64,000 bases of DNA from Nocardioides jensenii JCM 1364 = NBRC 14755 (lineage in GTDB: Bacteria; Actinomycetota; Actinomycetes; Propionibacteriales; Nocardioidaceae). Positions 59,308 through 64,000 of the stretch are shown here, one piece after another. Made by a program: the position numbers and the translations under genes. Under the pieces are notes generated by a model, which saw nothing but the letters and a program-made list of their open reading frames with translations, was not told where the DNA came from and ran no database searches. The stretch covers positions 1 through 64,000 of the forward strand of contig NZ_BCRJ01000004.1 of NCBI RefSeq assembly GCF_001552535.1. Direction: 5' to 3'. Numbering within the stretch: position 1 is the first letter of the stretch; each line of letters starts with the position of its first letter.

Positions 59308-60240
59308 ATGCAGCAGTCACCGGAGAGCCAGTCACCGGCGGAGAAGCACTCCACGCCGGTCGACGGTGTCGACGTGATCGGCGCGCTCTCCCCCAGCCGC
59401 GCCGGCGACTTCATGACCTGTCCGCTGCTCTACCGCTACCGCACCATCGACAAGTTCCCCGAGGAGCCGTCGGCCGACGCCATCCGGGGCACCCTCGTGC
59501 ACAAGGTGCTCGAGGACCTCTACGACCTGCCCGCCCTCGAACGCACTCCTCCGCGTGCGCAGGAGATGCTGACGCCTGCCTGGAGCGACCTCGTGGAGGC
59601 CGAGCCCACGGTGGCTGAGCTGTTCGCGGCGCCGGAGGGTGAGACGGCACGTGACTTCGAGTCGTGGTTGGCCTCCTGCCGCACGGTGCTCGACAAGTAC
59701 TTCGAGCTCGAGGACCCGACCCGGCTCGAGCCTGCCGAGCGCGAGCTGTACGTCGAGACCATTCTCGACTCGAAGCTGCTGCTCCGAGGCTTCATCGACC
59801 GCATCGACATCGCCCCCAACGGGGCCGTCCGCATATCGGACTACAAGACCGGCCGAGCTCCCGGCGAGATGTTCGAGGCCAAGGCGCTGTTCCAGATGAA
59901 GTTCTACGCGTTGGTCATCTGGCGCACGCGGGGCGTGATCCCGGCGATGCTCCAGCTGATCTATCTCGGCAACGGCGAGATCTTGCGCTACTCCCCCGAC
60001 GAGGCCGACCTCCGCTCGGTCGAGCGCAAGATCGAGGCCGTCTGGAAGGCCATCCGGCACGCCGAGCTCACCGGTGACTGGCGCCCCCGCCGCAGCAAGC
60101 TCTGCGGCTGGTGCAGCTATCAGGACAAGTGTCCCGAGTTCGGCGGCGAGATCCCGCCGTTGCCGATCTTCCAGATCGCGTCTCCTGCCGAGGATCCGTC
60201 CGGCGACGTGAACACCGACGAAGGGCTCTCAGGCCCCTAG
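59308..60240 (+). CDS. RecB-like PD-(D/E)XK nuclease with Fe-S cysteines
   Basis: A 310-residue stand-alone nuclease domain of the RecB/AddB C-terminal type. ALSPSRAGDFMTCPLLYRYR carries the first Cys, GTLVHKVLEDLYDL the helix with the His, LRGFIDRIDIAPNGAVRISD with YKTGRAPGE the D-x(n)-(D/E)XK active site, and CGWCSYQDKCPEF the last three Cys. The four cysteines likely hold a [4Fe-4S] cluster. It probably acts in DNA repair or processing. The gene is divergent from the site-2 protease with a 116-base gap. Confidence 0.92.
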   Translation: MQQSPESQSPAEKHSTPVDGVDVIGALSPSRAGDFMTCPLLYRYRTIDKFPEEPSADAIRGTLVHKVLEDLYDLPALERTPPRAQEMLTPAWSDLVEAEPTVAELFAAPEGETARDFESWLASCRTVLDKYFELEDPTRLEPAERELYVETILDSKLLLRGFIDRIDIAPNGAVRISDYKTGRAPGEMFEAKALFQMKFYALVIWRTRGVIPAMLQLIYLGNGEILRYSPDEADLRSVERKIEAVWKAIRHAELTGDWRPRRSKLCGWCSYQDKCPEFGGEIPPLPIFQIASPAEDPSGDVNTDEGLSGP

Positions 60241-60248
60241 GGAGTGTC

Positions 60249-60896
60249 TCAGACCCGGAGCTCGGCCAGCCCAGCTGCGTCGAGGCCTTCGAGGGAGTCG
60301 CGGAAGATGCGCCGCTCCCCGTCGAGCACCGGCACGTGGTTGGGTACGACGAGCACCGTGCACCCGGCCGCGACTGCGGAACGCACACCGGTGTTCGAGT
60401 CCTCGATGGCCAGGCACTGCTCGGGAGGCACGCCGAGCAGGGCGGCGCCCTTCAGATACGGCTCCGGGTGCGGCTTGCCCTGGCTCACGGTGTCGCCGGT
60501 GACCACCACCCGGAACGTGTCCTCGGGCAGCGCCGCCAGGATCGGCGCGACGAAGCGCCGGTAGCTCATGGTGACCAGCGCACAGGGAACTCCGGCAGCC
60601 TGCAGGTCAGCCAGCAGCTCGACCCCGCCGGGACACCACGGCACCTGACGTTCCACCTGCGCCACCACACCGTCGAGCAGCTCCTCGACGATCTGGGCCG
60701 GCTCGAGGTCGATGCCCATGTGTTCGCGGATGTAGCGGCCCGACTCGATCAGGTCGTTCCCGACCAGGCTGAGGGCGTGCTCGTCGCTCCAGGTGCCGCC
60801 GTACTTCTCGGCAAGGGCGTACTCGGTGCTGATCCAGTAGGGCTCGGTGTCGACCAGGGTCCCGTCCATGTCCATGAGTACAGCCGCGAGATTCAC
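60249..60896 (-). CDS. HAD-superfamily hydrolase (beta-phosphoglucomutase-like)
   Basis: A 215-residue phosphatase or mutase. AVLMDMDGTLVDTEPYWIST contains the nucleophile D9 and the acid/base Asp (DxD), ALVTMSYRRFVAPILAALP motif II (Thr), GKPHPEPYLKGAALLGV motif III (Lys) and LAIEDSNTGVRSAVAAGCTV motif IV. The cap is a helical type I cap. The phosphorylated substrate is not evident. GTG start. It is convergent with the RecB-like gene, their stops 8 bases apart. Confidence 0.92.
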   Translation of the reverse strand: MNLAAVLMDMDGTLVDTEPYWISTEYALAEKYGGTWSDEHALSLVGNDLIESGRYIREHMGIDLEPAQIVEELLDGVVAQVERQVPWCPGGVELLADLQAAGVPCALVTMSYRRFVAPILAALPEDTFRVVVTGDTVSQGKPHPEPYLKGAALLGVPPEQCLAIEDSNTGVRSAVAAGCTVLVVPNHVPVLDGERRIFRDSLEGLDAAGLAELRV

Positions 60897-61121
60897 CCGG
60901 GGATCCTTTCACGGCCCCCGAGGGCGATACCTCAATTGGGGGACGTTTGGGTCACTCCCCATCGCCGCGCACGAGCACCGACCTAGCGTCGTTCTTGCTT
61001 GAGCCGATCGAACGGAATCGCGCAGAACAACTTCGGGGTTGGTAGGGCGCCGCAGACCTCGAGCACATCTGCCAGAGGAGCACAAGAGCCTCCTCGGCTT
61101 CCGAGAAAGAGAGATCGACCC

Positions 61122-61487
61122 ATGATTCGACGTGCAATTGACAAGGCCCGCACCTCACGCCGCAGCGACAGCGGCTTCACGCTCATCGAGCTCCTCATCG
61201 TCATCGTGATCCTCGGCGTCCTTGCGGCGATCGTGGTCTTCTCGGTCCGGGGCATCACCGACACCGGCGAGGAGGCGGCCTGCGAGGCGAACTACAAGAC
61301 GACGGTGACCGCACTCGAGGCCTACTACGCCAACGACGACAACGGCGTCTACCCGGCCACCACGGCCGCACTGGTGCCGAGCTTCCTCACCGAGGACCCG
61401 AGCGCCAGTGGTGACCCCCAGGTCGACGTGACCTACACCGGCGGTGGCGCCACCTACACGCTCGCCAAGGGCACCTCCTGCGACTGA
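61122..61487 (+). CDS. Type IV pilin-like protein
   Basis: A 121-residue prepilin. The leader MIRRAIDKARTSRRSDSG is cut by a prepilin peptidase before F19; the mature start FTLIELLIVIVILGVLAAIV has the usual E5 and the hydrophobic assembly helix. A globular C-terminal part (CEANYKTTVTALEAYYANDD, then CD at the end) carries two Cys that may bond. It is the first gene of a pilus operon: pilT is 95 bases downstream, then pilB. The 225-base leader region upstream shows no gene; I could not confirm a riboswitch in it. Confidence 0.93.
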   Translation: MIRRAIDKARTSRRSDSGFTLIELLIVIVILGVLAAIVVFSVRGITDTGEEAACEANYKTTVTALEAYYANDDNGVYPATTAALVPSFLTEDPSASGDPQVDVTYTGGGATYTLAKGTSCD

Positions 61488-61525
61488 TCGGCTGACCGCC
61501 AGTCCAGCAACGCCAATTCAGCAAC

Positions 61526-61557
61526 GGGGAGGGCCGTCGTCCTCGGCGGCCCTCCCC
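61526..61557 (+). terminator. Hairpin between the pilin gene and pilT
   Basis: GGGGAGGGCC (61526-61535) pairs perfectly with GGCCCTCCCC (61548-61557) around 12 bases, and ends 25 bases before the pilT start. It is probably a partial terminator that keeps pilin mRNA in excess of the ATPase mRNA, and there is no T-run. Confidence 0.75.
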
Positions 61558-61582
61558 ACCGATCAATTTCGAGGGGAACATC

Positions 61583-62701
61583 ATGGTGAGCAACGTCCAC
61601 CAGATCGGGCAGCGGATCGACCGACTGCTCGGTGGGCTCTGGAACGCACACGGCACCGACCTGCTGCTCACGGTCGGGCTTCCGCCGATGGTGCGGGTCG
61701 ACGGCACACTGGCGCCGGTCGAGGGGCAGGCACCCCTGGACTCGTCCGCCGTCGACGCCCTGCTCGCCGAGGTGCTCACCCCTGAGCAGCGCGGCACCTG
61801 GGACACGTGCCACGAATACGACTTCTCCTTCTCCTGGCGCGACCAGGCCCGCATCCGTGGCAACGCGTTCACCCAGCGCGGCATGACCGCGGTCGCCCTG
61901 CGGATGATCCCCCGGGAGATCCCGACCCCGGACGACCTCGGTCTCCCGGCCACCCTGCGCGAGCTCTCGCTCCGTCACCAGGGGCTGATCCTGATGACCG
62001 GTCCGACCGGCTCGGGCAAGTCGACCACGCTGGCCTCACTGGTCGACCTGATCAACACCAACCGTGGCTGCCACATCATCACGGTCGAGGACCCGATCGA
62101 ATACGTCCACGACCACAAGCGCTCGGCAGTCAACCAGCGCGAGGTCGGCACCGACACCGACGCCTTCCACCATGCGCTCCGCTCGGTGCTCCGCGAGGAC
62201 CCCGACGTGCTGCTCGTCGGCGAGATGCGTGACCTCGAGTCGATCGGGTTCGCGCTCACCGTGGCCGAGACCGGACACCTGGTCTTCGCCACCCTGCACA
62301 CGAACGACACCGCACAGTCGTTGGGCCGCATGATCGACGTCTTCCCCGCCGCGCAGCAGGCCCAGATCCGGGTGCAGCTCGCCGCCGCTCTCAGCTGCGT
62401 GGTCTACCAGCGGCTGATCCCCCGCATCGGCGGTGGCATGGTCGCGGCGTACGAGGTGCTGGTCGCCACCCCGGCCGTGCGCAACCTGATCAAGGAGGGC
62501 AAGACCCACCAGCTGCGCAACTCGGTCGTCACCGGCCAGCGCGAAGGCATGGTCACCCTCGAGCAGTCGCTCTCCCAGCTGATCGCCGACGGCGTGGTCA
62601 CGGTGGAGGACGCGGCCGCCCGCAGTCTCCACCCGAAGGACATCGAGACGCGCCCGCACCTCTCCGCGAGCCTGAGGGGCATCGGAGGCCTGAAGTCATG
62701 A
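61583..62701 (+). CDS. pilT: Type IV pilus retraction ATPase PilT
   Basis: A 372-residue hexameric ATPase. Walker A is MTGPTGSGKSTTLASLVDLI, the Asp box IITVEDPIEYVHDHKRSAVN, Walker B DPDVLLVGEMRDLESIGFAL and the His box TGHLVFATLHTNDTAQSLGR. An AIRNLI-like retraction motif is present as AVRNLIKEGK. It drives pilus retraction, for example in twitching or DNA uptake. A TGA stop overlaps the pilB ATG (ATGA). The ATG follows GAGGGG. Confidence 0.95.
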   Translation: MVSNVHQIGQRIDRLLGGLWNAHGTDLLLTVGLPPMVRVDGTLAPVEGQAPLDSSAVDALLAEVLTPEQRGTWDTCHEYDFSFSWRDQARIRGNAFTQRGMTAVALRMIPREIPTPDDLGLPATLRELSLRHQGLILMTGPTGSGKSTTLASLVDLINTNRGCHIITVEDPIEYVHDHKRSAVNQREVGTDTDAFHHALRSVLREDPDVLLVGEMRDLESIGFALTVAETGHLVFATLHTNDTAQSLGRMIDVFPAAQQAQIRVQLAAALSCVVYQRLIPRIGGGMVAAYEVLVATPAVRNLIKEGKTHQLRNSVVTGQREGMVTLEQSLSQLIADGVVTVEDAAARSLHPKDIETRPHLSASLRGIGGLKS

Positions 62702-64000
62702 AGTTCGCCCGCACGCAACGACACATGGACCCGGCACCACTCGCACCTACGACCGCTAATGCGGACGAGACCCTGGCCGGGGTGCTGATCGGCGCCGGGC
62801 AGCTGCAGCCCTACCAGCTCGACGCCGCACGAGCGGCGCCCGGCGACGGCGGCCTTGCCGAGAAGCTGATCGCCACCGCCACGATCAGCGAAGAAGCTCT
62901 GGCCAGCACGCTGGCCGAGCACTACGGGGTGGACCTGGTCGACTTCCGGTCCACCGAGCCCGAGACGGACGCGGTCGCCCTCCTCACGCAGGAGGAGGCA
63001 CACGTCCTGCGCGCTCTCCCGCTCTCGGTCGAGGACGGGACGGTCATCGTGGCGGTGGCCGACCCGTCGCCGTCCCAGGTGGCCGCCATCACCGACCGAC
63101 TGGGCATGCCGATGCGAGCGGCCGTCGCCACCCGCCGTGATCTCGACCGTGCCCTGGACTCCTCCTACCGGGCGACCCGCGAGGTCGGCGGGCAGGTGCA
63201 GCAGTTCGAGGCTCGTGACCTGCTGCGCCGGGAGGCGGCCCGGCTGGAGACTGCGAGCGCCAACGAGGACGCCCCGGTGGTCAGGGTGGTGCAGATGATC
63301 ATCACCCAGGCCCTGCGCGATCGGGCCTCCGACATCCACATCGAGCCGTCGGGCAACCGAGTCAGGGTGCGATATCGCATCGACGGTGCGCTGAGCGACG
63401 TTCTCGACCTGCCCGGGTCGATCGGACCGGCCCTGGTCAGCCGGGTCAAGATCCTTGCGCAAATGAACATCGTGGAGCGCCGCCGGCCGCAGGACGGCCA
63501 GATCAGCATGGAGGTCGAGGACCGCGAGGTCGACATCCGAGTCGCGACCACCTCGGTCGTGGGCGGCGAGAAGGTCGTGATGCGGCTGCTCGACAAGAGC
63601 CGGCCGCTCTTCGAGCTCGTGCAGCTCGGCATGCCGGCCGACACTGCGGAGCAGTATCGCCGACTGATCCGATCGCCGTACGGCATGGTGATCTGCGCCG
63701 GGCCGACCGGGGGTGGGAAGACGACCACGCTCTACGCGTCGCTGGGTGAGCTGAACCAGCCCGACAAGAACATCATGACCATCGAGGACCCGGTCGAGTA
63801 CACCTTTGACTCGATCAACCAGATCCAGATCAACGTGCAGGCCGGGATCACCTTCACCACCGGACTCAAGTCGATCCTGCGTCAGGACCCCGACATCATC
63901 CTCGTCGGTGAGATCCGCGACCTCGACACCGCACGGATCGCCGTCCAGTCCGCGCTCACCGGCCACCTGGTGCTCTCGTCACTGCACGCGACCGAGGCAG
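62698..64000 (+). CDS. pilB: Type IV pilus assembly ATPase PilB (partial, cut by right edge)
   Basis: The first 434 codons of a PilB/GspE ATPase. The start ATG overlaps the pilT stop. Residues about 22-150 are a MshEN-like N-terminal domain (LAGVLIGAGQLQPYQLDAAR, ALASTLAEHYGVDLVDFRST), which in relatives binds c-di-GMP. Then come a linker, ASDIHIEPSGNRVRVRYRID, Walker A GPTGGGKTTTLYASL (335-349), the Asp box TIEDPVEYTFDSINQIQIN and Walker B DPDIILVGEIRDL, ending in the His box LVLSSLHATEA. The tail and any zinc-ribbon lie beyond the window. Confidence 0.93.
   Translation, partial: MKFARTQRHMDPAPLAPTTANADETLAGVLIGAGQLQPYQLDAARAAPGDGGLAEKLIATATISEEALASTLAEHYGVDLVDFRSTEPETDAVALLTQEEAHVLRALPLSVEDGTVIVAVADPSPSQVAAITDRLGMPMRAAVATRRDLDRALDSSYRATREVGGQVQQFEARDLLRREAARLETASANEDAPVVRVVQMIITQALRDRASDIHIEPSGNRVRVRYRIDGALSDVLDLPGSIGPALVSRVKILAQMNIVERRRPQDGQISMEVEDREVDIRVATTSVVGGEKVVMRLLDKSRPLFELVQLGMPADTAEQYRRLIRSPYGMVICAGPTGGGKTTTLYASLGELNQPDKNIMTIEDPVEYTFDSINQIQINVQAGITFTTGLKSILRQDPDIILVGEIRDLDTARIAVQSALTGHLVLSSLHATEA

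Noticed and set aside
59308..60240. RecB-like nuclease read as Cas4
   Set aside because: The Fe-S and PD-(D/E)XK layout is shared with Cas4, but there is no cas gene or CRISPR repeat in the window, and the length fits stand-alone RecB-like proteins of actinobacteria.
60912..61121. Cyclic-di-GMP riboswitch before the pilin gene
   Set aside because: GGTTGGTAGGGCGCCGC looks faintly like part of a GEMM element, but the GNRA loop and the other conserved core parts are not found. A GEMM-I covariance search would decide.
62404..63966. Long minus-strand open frame of 520 codons opposite pilT/pilB
   Set aside because: Same antisense low-complexity pattern; both real genes carry complete Walker and Asp-box motifs.
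1..64000. tRNA, rRNA, CRISPR arrays, insertion sequences, prophage or defence island
   Set aside because: No T-loop GGTTCGANTCC context, rRNA-like stretch, regular spacer array, transposase or phage structural gene was seen. The WYL proteins here are PafB/PafC, not phage-defence regulators.

Overview
This window is a stretch of a high-GC actinobacterial chromosome, most like Nocardioides and its relatives (Propionibacteriales). The evidence is a complete Pup-proteasome locus (mpa, dop, pup, prcB, prcA, pafA, pafB, pafC), RbpA, a HelR-type RNA polymerase motor with its rifamycin-associated element, adjacent ppm1 and lnt genes, GTG/TTG starts, and many GTGA or ATGA stop-start overlaps. I see no rRNA, tRNA, CRISPR array, transposase or prophage, so this is ordinary chromosome with some accessory genes.

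Layout. 0-12 kb: small housekeeping and stress genes. These are a solute-binding protein, a secreted M15 peptidase, rlmC, an SGNH hydrolase, a thioesterase-GrpB fusion, an ECF sigma/anti-sigma/lipoprotein operon, pncC, a Nudix hydrolase, a TraR/DksA protein, an inositol-monophosphatase homologue with changed metal ligands, and a TetR-DoxX pair with twin palindromic operators. 12.2-14 kb: a strong candidate for the XerCD dif site, a 26-bp perfect inverted repeat and a free-standing mraY. 14.4-16.7 kb: the rifamycin-associated element and helR. 17-24.9 kb: VOC proteins, acetyltransferases, AraC, a lipase, an SMR exporter and a Trk/Ktr potassium system whose channel gene carries a frameshift. 25-31 kb: HU, a zinc alcohol dehydrogenase divergent from an XRE-MurA fusion with a palindrome between them, a repeat-rich terminator region, a glycerophosphodiesterase and an MFS transporter. 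31.5-38.9 kb: rbpA, fxsA, ppm1-lnt, a kamA-type radical SAM aminomutase, an Lrp regulator and a 5'-3' exonuclease.

39.3-60.9 kb: one long, mostly minus-strand block. In transcription order on the minus strand it holds a site-2 protease, trmI, mpa, (a tandem-LuxR regulator), dop, pup, prcB, prcA, pafA, a double-FKBP lipoprotein, pafB, pafC, tatA, tatC, a small protein, a diacylglycerol kinase-like gene and the helY helicase. Together these tag proteins with Pup, unfold and degrade them, sense DNA damage (PafBC) and export folded proteins (Tat). A RecB-like Fe-S nuclease and a HAD phosphatase follow. 61-64 kb: the start of a type IV pilus operon (pilin, PilT, PilB), cut by the right edge.

The features I find most worth following up are the dif candidate with its hairpin and orphan mraY, the helR/RAE pair, the XRE-MurA fusion with its operator, the ligand-substituted phosphatase, the long PrcA tail, and the tandem-HTH regulator inside the Pup-proteasome locus. 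I do not see a clear new multi-gene system; the novelty is at the level of single genes and sites.
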